Assembly (NCBI GenBank): GCA_963169745.1 | Contig: CAUJCU010000002.1 | Location: forward strand, 372,001-436,000 | Length of the DNA stretch: 64,000 bases | Source: Bacteroidota bacterium | GTDB lineage: Bacteria > Bacteroidota > Bacteroidia > UBA4408 | Direction of reading: 5' to 3' | Part shown: piece after piece, positions 43,301-52,076 of the stretch | Layout: every line of letters starts with the position of its first letter | Position numbering within the stretch: position 1 is the first letter of the stretch | Translations under genes and position numbers: made by a program | Notes under the pieces: model-generated | The model's input: only the letters and a program-made list of their open reading frames with translations | Told to the model about the DNA's origin: nothing | Databases searched by the model: none

Positions 43301-46300
43301 TAACACGCAAATAATATCATCACCATTAATCAAAGAGGTGTTAGTATATGAGCTTGAATTTGTTCCCACGTTAACTCCATTTAATTTCCATTGGTATGTT
43401 GGGAATAAGCCTCCATTAGTTATTGAAGCATTAAATGTTACCGAAGTCCCATCGCAAATACCGCCTGGAGGATTGGCTGTTATACTTACAGTAGGAGCCG
43501 AAGTAGGATTTACCGTTATAGTAACATCGGCACTAGAAGCAGTGTTTGCTGTCCTGCAAGCTGCATTACTGGTTAATATACATTTAATTACATCGCCATT
43601 TGCAGGTGTTGCTAAGGTGTACGAAGGGCTGTTTGTTCCAACATTAACCCCGTTTTTCTTCCATTGGTATGATGGACTGGCTCCCCCGTTAGCTATTGAT
43701 GCATTAAAAGTAATGGGTGTTCCCAGGCAAACATTTGAACCGGGTAGTGCACTAATCGAAATACTTGGTGTAACAGATGGAGTTACCGACATAGTGATAG
43801 GATTACTAACAACCGGATTAGGATAGGCACCTCCCAAACTGCTGGTTAGAATACAGGTCACAACATCATCATCAACCAAGGCATTGCTGCTGTATGTAGT
43901 ACTATTTGTGCCCACATTGACACCATTTACTTGCCATTGATAAGATGGAGTTGTTCCTCCATTTGTAGGTACAGCGGTAAAAGTTACATTAGTTCCGGAG
44001 CAAATAGTGCCTAAAGGGCTGGCAGTTATAACAACAGATGGGGTATTCTGAAACTCTCCACCGGCACCCGCTGTATAATCACCCACTAAATAGTTTACTC
44101 CTGTTAAAGTAATCGTATTGGCCGAGGTGTTAACTGTTCCCGGAATACCTCCTAATGGGGTCCACAAAGGAGTTAAAAATCTTCCTGCTACATAAGCCGC
44201 TTCAGACCCTGTAACATCAGCTTGTATATAATTATAAGTATGTGTAACCGTTAATCCTGAGAAGCCCGTTTCTAAAACTTTCCAATAAAAATTTAACTGT
44301 GTGTTAGGTACTAGTGTTGTATTGGGATGTTTTCCATTAACCGGTTGTATATTTATTGTACCCGGGCTCGAATTGGCTGTAATATCGTAGTTTACAGGTG
44401 TATAACGACTTGCTGTTCCAACAGGAAAAGTAAAATTAGCTGTCCCTGCTGCAAATTCTTTTTGAACCCCTAAGCCCGATGCTAAACCATTGCCCTGAAT
44501 GTATCGACTTGCTGTTACACCGGTAATTGTTGTATTTAGCCCTAAAAATAATCTCCGGCTGTTTAAAACAAATCTTCCATTTATAAATTCCAAATTATTA
44601 TCTATAATGGCGTTTTGTGCTAAACCAACATTGGCATTATTATTTACCTTAATATTGTAGAAAGTGGTTATTGTAGAGCCTGAGATAGGCTGTATAGAAG
44701 TTCCGTTAAAAGTAACATTAGCATTATTATGGGTAAACACTCCGGAGTTTGAAAAGCTAGTAAATAAATTTAAATCTCCTGAAGGGGCTTCAAAATTTCC
44801 TTGAGTAATATTTAACCCTCTTATAGACCAGTTTGTTGTAGCATTAGCACTTACGTTTCCAGCTCCTTTATAAACTACAATATTAGGGCTTCTTGGGGCA
44901 GCTGCATCAACCCAATAAGTTTGATTAGCAGGCCCGTTAAAAATAAAACTACCAGTACCCCCATCTGACCCTGCATTAACTATTAAATTATTTTGTGTAC
45001 TGGCTAAACCATTAAATAGCCCATCATTATGAATAAGGTCAGCAATTGCTTTTATGGTATCACCGGCTGCTGTTGTAAGGGTGGCATAGTAACCACAGTA
45101 ATTTAATCCATTAATACGCACATAATTAAACCATGTTGCTGGAATAACATCAACCATAAAAGTTGTAGGAGTGCAAGTACTACCACTAGGTGCAAAAACC
45201 ACAGTGCCGCTGTTATGATTAAATGTTCCTGAAGTATGCGTAAATATAATTGACGCTCCTTGAGAACCTCCAATATTAAAATCTCCAGAAGGGGCAATAA
45301 ATGATCCTTGAAGTAAACTAAATTTAGTTAAATACAATTCGGTTGTACCGGAACCCGGACTTAAAGTATTAGCTGTTTTGTTTACTACTAAATGAACTGT
45401 TCGTGGTGCAGAAAGTGCTATATTATATGTTTGGGCCGATGTTCCATCAGCAATAATTTTTCCAGAACCTCCATTAGCACTTGCATCTACATAAAGATCT
45501 CTTTTAAATTGAGCTATCCCATTAAAAACACCATCGGTATGGGTAAAATCATTTGTAGCATCAATTGTATCACCAACGGCAGTAGTAACCACAGCATTAT
45601 AGCCGCAATATTGTGGGGCATTTATTTTAACATTAAAAAATGCAGTTGAAGGTATAACATTAAGGGTAAATGTATGGGTAGTACATGAACTTCCTGTTGG
45701 GTCAACAATCAGGGTTCCATTATTGTGGTTATATGTTCCTGAAGTGTGGGTAAATATAGTTGATGTTCCTTGAGAACCCCCTACGTTAAAATTACCACTC
45801 GGTGCGGTAAAACTACCTTGAAGTAAAGAAAATTTGGTAACCTTTAAATTCGTTGTTCCCATAGCCGGAGTGAAAGTTCCTGATGTCTTATCTATGATAA
45901 GTTGAGCGGTTCGTGGTGCTGATGAAACAACGGAATAGGTTTGCGCACCGGTACCATTGGCGCGGAGTATTCCTAATCCGCCATCAGCGCCACTACTAAT
46001 AATTAAATTACCTTGAAAATTAACTTCTCCGTTAAAAACACCATTAGTATGTGTAAAATCGTTCTGTGCCACAAGCACATCACCGGTTGAGCTGGTAACT
46101 ACTGCATTATAGCCACAGTATTGTGGGGCATTTACAGTTATACTATAAAAAACGGTAGCGGGAATAACATCTACTTCATAAGTATGTGTTCCGCATGTAC
46201 TGCCTGTGGGGTCAAAAACAACAGTTCCATTATTATTATTGAATGTTCCCGATGTGTGCGTAAAAATGGTACTGCCCGGCTGTGAAGCTCCTATTTTAAA

Positions 46301-47239
46301 GCTTCCGCTGGGTGCGGTAAAGTCGCCCTGAAGTAATGAAAACCGGGTAACACTTAAATCTGTGGTTCCCATAGCCGGAGTGAAAGTTCCTGATGTTTTA
46401 TCAATTATAAGTTGAGCGGTTCGTGGTGCTGATGAAACAACGGAATAGGTTTGAGCACCGGTACCATTGGCGCGGAGTATTCCTAATCCGCCATCAGCGC
46501 CACTGCTAATAATTAAATTACCTTGAAAATTAACTTCTCCGTTAAAAACACCATCGGTATGTGTAAAATTATTTTGTGCCACAAGCACATCACCGGTTGA
46601 GCTGGTAACTACTGCATTATAGCCGCAATATTGTGGGGCGTTTACGGTAATGCTATAAAAAACGGTAGCTGGAATAACATCTACTTCATAAGTATGTGTT
46701 CCGCAGGTACTGCCTGTTGGGTTAAAAATAACAGCTCCATTATTATTGTTGAATGTTCCGGCTGTGTGCGTAAAAATGGTAGTACCCGGCTGCGAACCCC
46801 CGATAGATAAATTCACTTGAGTTGAGGTGAAAGTACCTCCTGATAAGTTAAATGTGGCTCCGTTTATGGTTATATCTCTTGTTCCTCCCGTAAAAGTTCC
46901 GGAGTTTTGTGAAAATCCTCCATTCCCTATTGTGATATTATTTCCAGCCTGTACAATGGTTCCAAGATAGCCATTAATCTGTAAACCCTGTATATTAATA
47001 TTCCCATTAATATTACAATCTCCATTTGCTGCATTATCGAAAATTGCTATATCGGTGTTGCCTGGGATTGATGCACCACCTGGTCCTCCAGAGCTCACAC
47101 TCCAGTTTGCGGTGCTATTCCAAATTGTTGGAGTTGTTGCTACCCAGAATCGGTTGGCAGCAAAAACTGTTGTGTTGAAAATTAGTAGCACAACTATAAT
47201 ACCGAGCCTTTTAGCTTTTCTAAGGTAAATCTTTTTCAT
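40334..47239 (-). CDS. Giant T9SS-sorted repeat protein (2301 residues)
   Basis: An exported protein with a signal peptide (1-28, ending VFAA). After an N-terminal cap (about 30-147) come four repeats of about 170 residues (148-317, 318-487, 488-about 659, about 660-830), each with IFTHT.GT.N.N.G near the start, YCGY in the middle and SAPRT near the end. A linker (to about 1060) precedes five Ig-like repeats of about 90 residues (about 1060-1515), each with C.G....F...NGG..P.YQW and a later C.LTS. Next are a delta-60-like region with DWSASSPGNWDNGIPD, a structural part, and a PKD-like domain (WDLGDGT...VSYQYKQAGTYTVSL). The last 80 residues are a type A sorting domain ending KRIIK. It probably acts at the surface in adhesion or matrix; no catalytic domain is visible. 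Confidence 0.9.
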   Translation of the reverse strand: MKKIYLRKAKRLGIIVVLLIFNTTVFAANRFWVATTPTIWNSTANWSVSSGGPGGASIPGNTDIAIFDNAANGDCNINGNINIQGLQINGYLGTIVQAGNNITIGNGGFSQNSGTFTGGTRDITINGATFNLSGGTFTSTQVNLSIGGSQPGTTIFTHTAGTFNNNNGAVIFNPTGSTCGTHTYEVDVIPATVFYSITVNAPQYCGYNAVVTSSTGDVLVAQNNFTHTDGVFNGEVNFQGNLIISSGADGGLGILRANGTGAQTYSVVSSAPRTAQLIIDKTSGTFTPAMGTTDLSVTRFSLLQGDFTAPSGSFKIGASQPGSTIFTHTSGTFNNNNGTVVFDPTGSTCGTHTYEVDVIPATVFYSITVNAPQYCGYNAVVTSSTGDVLVAQNDFTHTNGVFNGEVNFQGNLIISSGADGGLGILRANGTGAQTYSVVSSAPRTAQLIIDKTSGTFTPAMGTTNLKVTKFSLLQGSFTAPSGNFNVGGSQGTSTIFTHTSGTYNHNNGTLIVDPTGSSCTTHTFTLNVIPSTAFFNVKINAPQYCGYNAVVTTAVGDTIDATNDFTHTDGVFNGIAQFKRDLYVDASANGGSGKIIADGTSAQTYNIALSAPRTVHLVVNKTANTLSPGSGTTELYLTKFSLLQGSFIAPSGDFNIGGSQGASIIFTHTSGTFNHNSGTVVFAPSGSTCTPTTFMVDVIPATWFNYVRINGLNYCGYYATLTTAAGDTIKAIADLIHNDGLFNGLASTQNNLIVNAGSDGGTGSFIFNGPANQTYWVDAAAPRSPNIVVYKGAGNVSANATTNWSIRGLNITQGNFEAPSGDLNLFTSFSNSGVFTHNNANVTFNGTSIQPISGSTITTFYNIKVNNNANVGLAQNAIIDNNLEFINGRFVLNSRRLFLGLNTTITGVTASRYIQGNGLASGLGVQKEFAAGTANFTFPVGTASRYTPVNYDITANSSPGTINIQPVNGKHPNTTLVPNTQLNFYWKVLETGFSGLTVTHTYNYIQADVTGSEAAYVAGRFLTPLWTPLGGIPGTVNTSANTITLTGVNYLVGDYTAGAGGEFQNTPSVVITASPLGTICSGTNVTFTAVPTNGGTTPSYQWQVNGVNVGTNSTTYSSNALVDDDVVTCILTSSLGGAYPNPVVSNPITMSVTPSVTPSISISALPGSNVCLGTPITFNASIANGGASPSYQWKKNGVNVGTNSPSYTLATPANGDVIKCILTSNAACRTANTASSADVTITVNPTSAPTVSITANPPGGICDGTSVTFNASITNGGLFPTYQWKLNGVNVGTNSSSYTNTSLINGDDIICVLTSSEACALPTVVNSNLITMTVGTLLTPAVSINASPSASICSGTTVTFTPTPVNGGGSPTYEWFINGISQGISNTLVSSTLSNADVIHTVMTSSLACASPTTATSNSISMTVTPVVTPSISISSSQTNICTLGMQFNSSITNGGATPGYQWKRNGNDISGANSATYSGNNLLDGDIITCVLTSSASCPIPASVTSNSITVNFTGPVSTWLGVTSDWSASSPGNWDNGIPDNETTAIIPSGTPNDPQINGAVSCFNIEIQNGATLTVNSGNTLSVYGKFTNNGDFNAGVGKVEFLDCAGITAQAHQITSTNSVTTEFYNLELNSSVGLNLNYHAQLLNTLTLTNGVFTNNAQSFIFKSNSTSTAHIAPVSGGANYIGNITMERYAPGGSTGWALIGTNIQGATLSHWIDDFPMTGFTGAYQGPSMGGFVSVYTYDETPAGDMDAAGSYVAATNITNPTTVGQGFWVYLGAYGAGGANTTTTPDITFNVTGQPTIGNFNFNPSFTNSANSGDGFNLIANPYPSAIDWLSGSWTKTNIDDAIYMYQADNGQYATFINGIGTNGATRYIASSQGFYVHANAASPALTISENAKSSTNPTFFKEFDPNNVLRLKVSGLADSLNDETVIYLSESASKQFDGTHDAFKMFSNDPGNPSISSICNSKDLSINGLPFSGSSQSIPVRVTVGSNGMYQISWKGLNKFEAGTCLVLEDLKTGEQTIMTEGSVYYFTATVGFKDPRFVIHITSPLKRYISNASCSNNNDGAILLINPDNQTRKVQLLSDQGRIIEDVEISQNYSFSHLKSGSYLLRFSNSGICGDLTQAVNIEAQTTIDAKFELASDKVSINEPIQLQALSYKNENLIWDLGDGTIVENLAHVSYQYKQAGTYTVSLTKQKENCSETESRLLFVSEATANSGSSYMDIQTRNGVYFAVFNFAENTKASIQIVNALGQMVATMQEFEGKSGTVKLNLDNMAEGVYIITLRSNNEMVTKRIIK
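42690..44055 (-). repeat. Five Ig-like domain repeats
   Basis: Five units of about 90 codons, each with a paired Cys, NGG..P.Y.W and VxTxxLTSS-type strands. They are diverged at both DNA and protein level, unlike the 170-residue repeats. Confidence 0.8.
44758..46798 (-). repeat. Four tandem 510-bp coding repeats
   Basis: Units of about 510 bp (170 codons) inside the giant gene. The two nearest the 5' end of the gene are almost identical at the DNA level: compare the stretch starting at 45861 with that at 46371, 510 nt apart. The other two are more diverged. The near-identity implies recent duplication or gene conversion. Confidence 0.9.
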
Positions 47240-47282
47240 ATTTATAAGCTTAAAATCATTTATTCTATAAAATTAACCGATC

Positions 47283-47290
47283 CAAATATA
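47283..47290 (-). promoter_or_regulatory. Candidate promoter box TATATTTG of the giant gene
   Basis: Reads TATATTTG on the minus strand, matching TAnnTTTG, 43 nt before the ATG at 47239. No -33 partner is clear. Confidence 0.45.
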
Positions 47291-47524
47291 CAAAAAAACA
47301 AGATAAATAATAGTTTTTAACATATAAAGGTTAACTTTTACTGTTTAAAGTTTTTTAAGTGATATTAGGTTAGATCGTAAAACTGTAGCATCTTGCAAAA
47401 ATTATAATACTAACTTAAATCCATATTTTGTTTTTAGAAATGTGTTAATTAAAAATATTATTTTTCTGACTCGATTAATTTAATTAGTAAATTGAAACCC
47501 GATTATTCATAAATTATAACTTAT

Positions 47525-47929
47525 ATGATAACTTTAAACAGTGTTTATAAACACCATTTTTCTTTTACTCAGCAAGATATCATAAAATTTGCTGAAGTTA
47601 CAGGAGATAAGAACCCTGTACACCTTGATGCTGCCTATGCTGCCACTACAATGTTTAAAGTACCCATTATGCATGGCATGTTAGGTGCCTCTTTGTTCAG
47701 CAAGGTATTTGGCACATTGTTTCCGGGTGATGGGACAATTTATCTTAAACAATCTTTGAACTTCTTAAAACCCATGTATGTAGATACCGATTATGAAGCT
47801 GTATTTACCGTAAAAGAAATATTTCCAGAAAAGCATAGGGCTATAGTTGAAACTGTAATAATCGAGAAATCGAGTGGTACGGTTTGCACCAGCGGTGAAG
47901 CGACTATAATGAACGTAAAAAATATTTAA
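47525..47929 (+). CDS. MaoC-like (R)-specific enoyl-CoA hydratase, PhaJ-type
   Basis: A 134-residue hotdog-fold hydratase. The catalytic Asp28-x4-His33 lies in TGDKNPVHLD, as in PhaJ. It would make (R)-3-hydroxyacyl-CoA from enoyl-CoA, a substrate for polyhydroxyalkanoate synthesis. The PhaB-like reductase gene starts 19 nt downstream, so the two probably form an operon. A PHA synthase (phaC) is not in the window. Confidence 0.85.
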   Translation: MITLNSVYKHHFSFTQQDIIKFAEVTGDKNPVHLDAAYAATTMFKVPIMHGMLGASLFSKVFGTLFPGDGTIYLKQSLNFLKPMYVDTDYEAVFTVKEIFPEKHRAIVETVIIEKSSGTVCTSGEATIMNVKNI

Positions 47930-47948
47930 CTATTAAATAAATAAGGTT

Positions 47949-48695
47949 ATGGATAAACAAAACAACAGGCTTGTACTGGTTACCGGTGCTATTGGTGGGC
48001 TAGGTACGGCTATGTGTAAGGAATTGCACAAAGCAGGGTTTCATGTTATTGCCAATTATCGCAATAAAGAAAAAGCAGAAGCATGGAAAGAAAAAATGAA
48101 ATCAGAGAACTTTGATATTGATTTGTATGAAGCTGATGTTACTGATTTTGATTCGGTAGGTAATATGGTCAAAAAAATTGAAGCCGAAATTGGACCAATT
48201 GATACCTTGGTAAACAATGCGGGAATTACGCGTGACGGCCGTCTTTCTAAAATGAGTAAAGATGATTGGGATGCAGTCATATCAAGCAACTTAACGAGTG
48301 TGTTTAACTGTACACGCCATGTTATTAATGGAATGATTGAGCGTAAATTTGGACGAATCATCAATATATCTTCTGTTAATGGACAACGGGGGCAGTTTGG
48401 GCAGGCAAACTACTCTGCTGCCAAAGCCGGGATGCACGGTTTTACCAAAACACTGGCCATGGAAGTGGCAAAATACGGAATTACAGTAAACACCATTTCG
48501 CCCGGATACATTGCTACAGATATGGTTATGGCAGTACCTGAAAAAGTGAGAGAGCAAATTGTTTCACAAATTCCTGTTGGACGGCTTGGTGGCACACATG
48601 AAGTGGCACATTTGGTAACATTCTTGGCCTCTGATTGGACCAATTTTATTACCGGTGCAAATTACTCTATAAACGGGGGGCAGCACGTTTATTAA
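47949..48695 (+). CDS. phaB: Acetoacetyl-CoA reductase, PhaB-type SDR
   Basis: A 248-residue SDR with VTGAIGGLGTA (11-21), NNAG (89-92), Ser142, and Tyr155-x3-Lys159. The stretch VNGQRGQFGQANYSAAKAGMHGFT and IATDMVMAVPEKVREQI are diagnostic of PhaB over the general FabG group. It reduces acetoacetyl-CoA to (R)-3-hydroxybutyryl-CoA. It follows a PhaJ-like hydratase gene, which supports PHA or another hydroxyacyl-CoA role. FabG remains the alternative. Confidence 0.85.
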   Translation: MDKQNNRLVLVTGAIGGLGTAMCKELHKAGFHVIANYRNKEKAEAWKEKMKSENFDIDLYEADVTDFDSVGNMVKKIEAEIGPIDTLVNNAGITRDGRLSKMSKDDWDAVISSNLTSVFNCTRHVINGMIERKFGRIINISSVNGQRGQFGQANYSAAKAGMHGFTKTLAMEVAKYGITVNTISPGYIATDMVMAVPEKVREQIVSQIPVGRLGGTHEVAHLVTFLASDWTNFITGANYSINGGQHVY

Positions 48696-48901
48696 TACTT
48701 TTTTAGATGATGGTAATCTTTCTAAAAAGTAAGTTACCTTCAAAAAAGAAACCTATAAATAAAAGCTCAATAACATTTTTGTCTCTTTCTTAACAAAGCA
48801 GGAGTAATATGTATTAAGCTACAGACTATGGGTAAACTTAAGTTTGACTAAACAACTAATTCAAATACAGCTTGGTCAAGAGTATCTTGTGATGGTTTTC
48901 G

Positions 48902-48909
48902 TAACTTTG
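48902..48909 (+). promoter_or_regulatory. Candidate promoter box TAACTTTG just before uvrB
   Basis: TAACTTTG ends 4 nt before the uvrB ATG at 48914. If used, the transcript would start at or near the start codon, so uvrB would be nearly leaderless. No well-spaced -33 is present, so this is tentative. Confidence 0.35.
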
Positions 48910-48913
48910 TAAA

Positions 48914-50929
48914 ATGGAATTTGAAATTGTTTCGCATTATAAACCCACTGGAGATCAGCCAGAGGCTATTAAACAGTTGAGTGAAGGAATACAATTAGGA
49001 GTAACCAATCAAACATTATTGGGAGTAACCGGATCGGGCAAAACATTTACTATTGCTAATGTTATTGAAAAGGTTCAAAAGCCAACCCTTATTCTTAGCC
49101 ATAATAAAACCTTGGCGGCCCAGCTTTTCAGTGAGTTTAAGCAGTTTTTTCCTCATAATAAAGTTGAATATTTTGTTTCGTATTATGATTACTATCAGCC
49201 CGAGGCTTTTATACCTACTACCAATACGTATATTGAGAAAGATTTAGCCATTAATGATGAAATTGAAAAGCTTCGCTTAAGCACAGCCTCTACCCTGCTT
49301 AGCGGAAGGCAAGATGTTATAGTGGTTTCTTCCGTATCCTGTATTTATGGTATGGGAAACCCTGACGATTATCACCAAAACGTTATTCGTATTCATACCG
49401 GTATGGTATTAAGCCGAAACAAGTTGCTTCATTTGCTGGTAAGTTCTTTATACTCGCGTACCGAAACCGATTTTGTAAGAGGTAAATTTAGGGTTAAAGG
49501 AGATACTGTTGATGTTTATTTAGCTTATTATGATTATGGTTTTCGGATTGTTTTTTGGGGTGATGAAATTGAATCTATCGAATCATTTGACCCCATAAGT
49601 GGATTACGAATTGAACGTTTACAACAAGCTATAATAAGTCCGGCAAATTTATTTGTTACTACTAAAGACAATATGCTTCAAGCTATTTTTCAAATACAAG
49701 AAGACCTGTTAAAGCAGATTGACTATTTTAAAGAAGTTGGAAAACATTTAGAAGCCAAAAGATTAGAAGATAGGGTTACGTATGACCTTGAAATGATGCG
49801 AGAACTTGGTTATTGCAGTGGAATTGAAAATTACTCACGCTATTTTGATAAACGAAAACCCGGAACGCGTCCTTTTTGCCTTATTGATTATTTTCCCGAA
49901 GATTATTTAACTGTTATTGATGAAAGTCATGTAACCATTCCACAAATTAGAGGGATGTACGGGGGCGATCGTTCACGTAAAATTAATTTAGTGGAATATG
50001 GGTTTCGTTTGCCTGCGGCTATGGATAATCGTCCTTTACAGTTTGACGAGTTTGAATCTTTAATGCACCAGACTATTTATGTAAGCGCGACTCCAGCCGA
50101 TTTTGAATTAGAAAGAAGCGGTGGTGTTGTCGTAGAACAAGTTATCAGACCTACAGGCCTGCTTGATCCGGTAATAGAAATACGTCCTAGTATTAATCAA
50201 GTTGATGATTTGCTTGATGAATGTCAAGCCCGAATAGAGGCGGGAGAACGCATTTTGGTTACCACCTTAACCAAACGTATGGCTGAAGAGTTAACGAAGT
50301 TCATGGGAAATCTAAATATAAAATGCCGGTATATTCACTCTGATGTGGAAACCTTAGAGCGTGTAGAGATTATACATGATTTAAGAATTGGGCGCTTTGA
50401 TGTATTAATTGGGGTTAACTTACTTCGCGAAGGGCTTGATTTACCAGAGGTTTCACTAGTGGCTATTTTAGATGCCGACAAAGAGGGATTTCTACGCTCG
50501 AATCGCTCACTTACTCAAACCGCAGGACGTGCTGCACGAAATATTAACGGCAAAGTGATCATGTATGCTGACACCATTACACAGTCAATGCAAAAAACGA
50601 TTGATGAAACGGAACGCAGACGCGAAAAGCAAATTGCATATAATACCCAACATGGAGTTACTCCTAAACCAATTGAGAAATCAACAGAGCAAATATTATC
50701 CAATAACAAGCGAGATGCTCGTGCTGGCGATTATAATTATACAGAACAAGAACAGGCCGGAGTTGCTGCTGATCCTGTGGTACAGTATATGAGTAAAGAA
50801 CAACTTAAGAAGGCTGCACAAGCTACAAAAAAACAAATGGAGGCAGCCGCAAAAGAGCTTAATTTTGTTGAGGCAGCCCGTTTGCGTGATGAAATGTTTG
50901 CTCTTGAAAAATTGATATCCGAAAAGTAA
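48914..50929 (+). CDS. uvrB: UvrABC excinuclease subunit B
   Basis: A 671-residue DNA repair helicase-like protein. It starts at MEFEIVSHYKPTGDQPEAI, with Walker A in GVTGSGKT (near 39-46), the beta-hairpin region YYDYYQPEAFIP, DESHVTIPQ, and helicase motif VI TAGRAARN. A UVR motif closes the protein (ELNFVEAARLRDEM), which binds UvrC. Length is normal. Confidence 0.97.
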   Translation: MEFEIVSHYKPTGDQPEAIKQLSEGIQLGVTNQTLLGVTGSGKTFTIANVIEKVQKPTLILSHNKTLAAQLFSEFKQFFPHNKVEYFVSYYDYYQPEAFIPTTNTYIEKDLAINDEIEKLRLSTASTLLSGRQDVIVVSSVSCIYGMGNPDDYHQNVIRIHTGMVLSRNKLLHLLVSSLYSRTETDFVRGKFRVKGDTVDVYLAYYDYGFRIVFWGDEIESIESFDPISGLRIERLQQAIISPANLFVTTKDNMLQAIFQIQEDLLKQIDYFKEVGKHLEAKRLEDRVTYDLEMMRELGYCSGIENYSRYFDKRKPGTRPFCLIDYFPEDYLTVIDESHVTIPQIRGMYGGDRSRKINLVEYGFRLPAAMDNRPLQFDEFESLMHQTIYVSATPADFELERSGGVVVEQVIRPTGLLDPVIEIRPSINQVDDLLDECQARIEAGERILVTTLTKRMAEELTKFMGNLNIKCRYIHSDVETLERVEIIHDLRIGRFDVLIGVNLLREGLDLPEVSLVAILDADKEGFLRSNRSLTQTAGRAARNINGKVIMYADTITQSMQKTIDETERRREKQIAYNTQHGVTPKPIEKSTEQILSNNKRDARAGDYNYTEQEQAGVAADPVVQYMSKEQLKKAAQATKKQMEAAAKELNFVEAARLRDEMFALEKLISEK

Positions 50930-50963
50930 TGGAACATAAAATTAGCTTCTAAAAAATTTCGCC

Positions 50964-52028
50964 ATGAAAAATTATGTGGTAATATCTATTCTCTATGCAG
51001 GCCTTATGGTTATGCTGAGTTCATGTCTCTCCACCACTTCTGTGCAAGTACTTAAACCGGCTGAAATTACACTAAATGATAATATCATGAAAGTTGGTAT
51101 TGTAAACAGAACCTTTCCAACAAAACAAAATAAGGCTTGGAATATTATTGAGGGGGTATTAACCGGTGAAGGAATAGGAACTGACCGTAGAGGTTCTGAG
51201 GCAACTGTTGATGCCTTGATTGAGGTAATGAAGCAATCGCCTCGTTTTATTTTGGTAAAGTTAGATATGGCCCCTTTAAAAGGAAGTGGAACAGGTCAAT
51301 TTCCGGAACCTTTAACAAGAGCAAAAATAAATGAAGTATGTCAGCAAAATGGACTGGATGCCTTAATTTCATTAGAGGTTTTTGACTCTGACAACAGCCT
51401 TCAATTTAATCCGATTACCATCCGAAAAAGAGTAAGCAAAGACACTTATAAAGATGTTCCTGGAATTAGAGTGGACTCCAGAATGAATGTTACTGCTGGA
51501 TGGCGTATATACAATAATAAAAGTGAGAATATTGCTGATGAATTTAGAAGTACAGATTATCTTAATTTTAGCGGGCAAGGTTTTACACAAGCAGAGGCTT
51601 TGGCAGCACTTCCTCCAAAGTATGATGCCTTAATTAAAACCGGTATAGTAGCCGGACAGCATTACGGAAAAAGAATAACCCCATTATGGGTTATCGAAAG
51701 TCGTGAATATTATAATAAAGGCAATGATGAACTAAAAAAGGCAGCCCTAAAAGCACAACATAAAAATTGGCAAGAAGCGGCAGAGATATGGAAAAAAGAA
51801 GCCTTAAACAGTGACAAAAAAATAGCCGGAAAAGCTTGTTACAACATGGCTGTGTTTTGTGAAACAAATGGGAATTTTGATATTGCTTTAGAATGGGCAC
51901 AAAAAGCCAACAAAGAATTTGGGAATAAAAAAGCCAAACAATATATTAAATTAATTAAAGAGCGCATGCACCAGCGCTATATTCTAAAACAACAAATGGC
52001 TCCGGTAGATAAATTAAACACCGAATAA
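50964..52028 (+). CDS. DUF6340-family lipoprotein with TPR-like C-terminus
   Basis: A 354-residue lipoprotein with lipobox MLSSC (Cys21). The middle part contains GIVNRTFPT and an N-terminal domain typical of the Bacteroidota DUF6340 family; about 245-325 are helical TPR-like repeats (KNWQEAAEIWKKEAL, AGKACYNMAVFCETNGNFDIALEWAQKA). Function is unknown. It lies 34 nt after uvrB on the same strand and may share its transcript. Confidence 0.75.
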   Translation: MKNYVVISILYAGLMVMLSSCLSTTSVQVLKPAEITLNDNIMKVGIVNRTFPTKQNKAWNIIEGVLTGEGIGTDRRGSEATVDALIEVMKQSPRFILVKLDMAPLKGSGTGQFPEPLTRAKINEVCQQNGLDALISLEVFDSDNSLQFNPITIRKRVSKDTYKDVPGIRVDSRMNVTAGWRIYNNKSENIADEFRSTDYLNFSGQGFTQAEALAALPPKYDALIKTGIVAGQHYGKRITPLWVIESREYYNKGNDELKKAALKAQHKNWQEAAEIWKKEALNSDKKIAGKACYNMAVFCETNGNFDIALEWAQKANKEFGNKKAKQYIKLIKERMHQRYILKQQMAPVDKLNTE

Positions 52029-52076
52029 ATAAAATAGAACCTTTTTCAAGTGCAACACGCGAGACTTATGATAAAC

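Noticed and set aside
43125-43826. 233-codon plus-strand open frame inside the giant gene
   Set aside because: It lies entirely antisense to the Ig-like repeats, matches no family, and the repeat composition explains the lack of stops. Other antisense frames in the same gene were rejected for the same reason.
44758-46798. Possible CRISPR array from regular repetition
   Set aside because: The repeated units are 510 bp, in frame, and encode protein domains; no short repeats with unique spacers occur.
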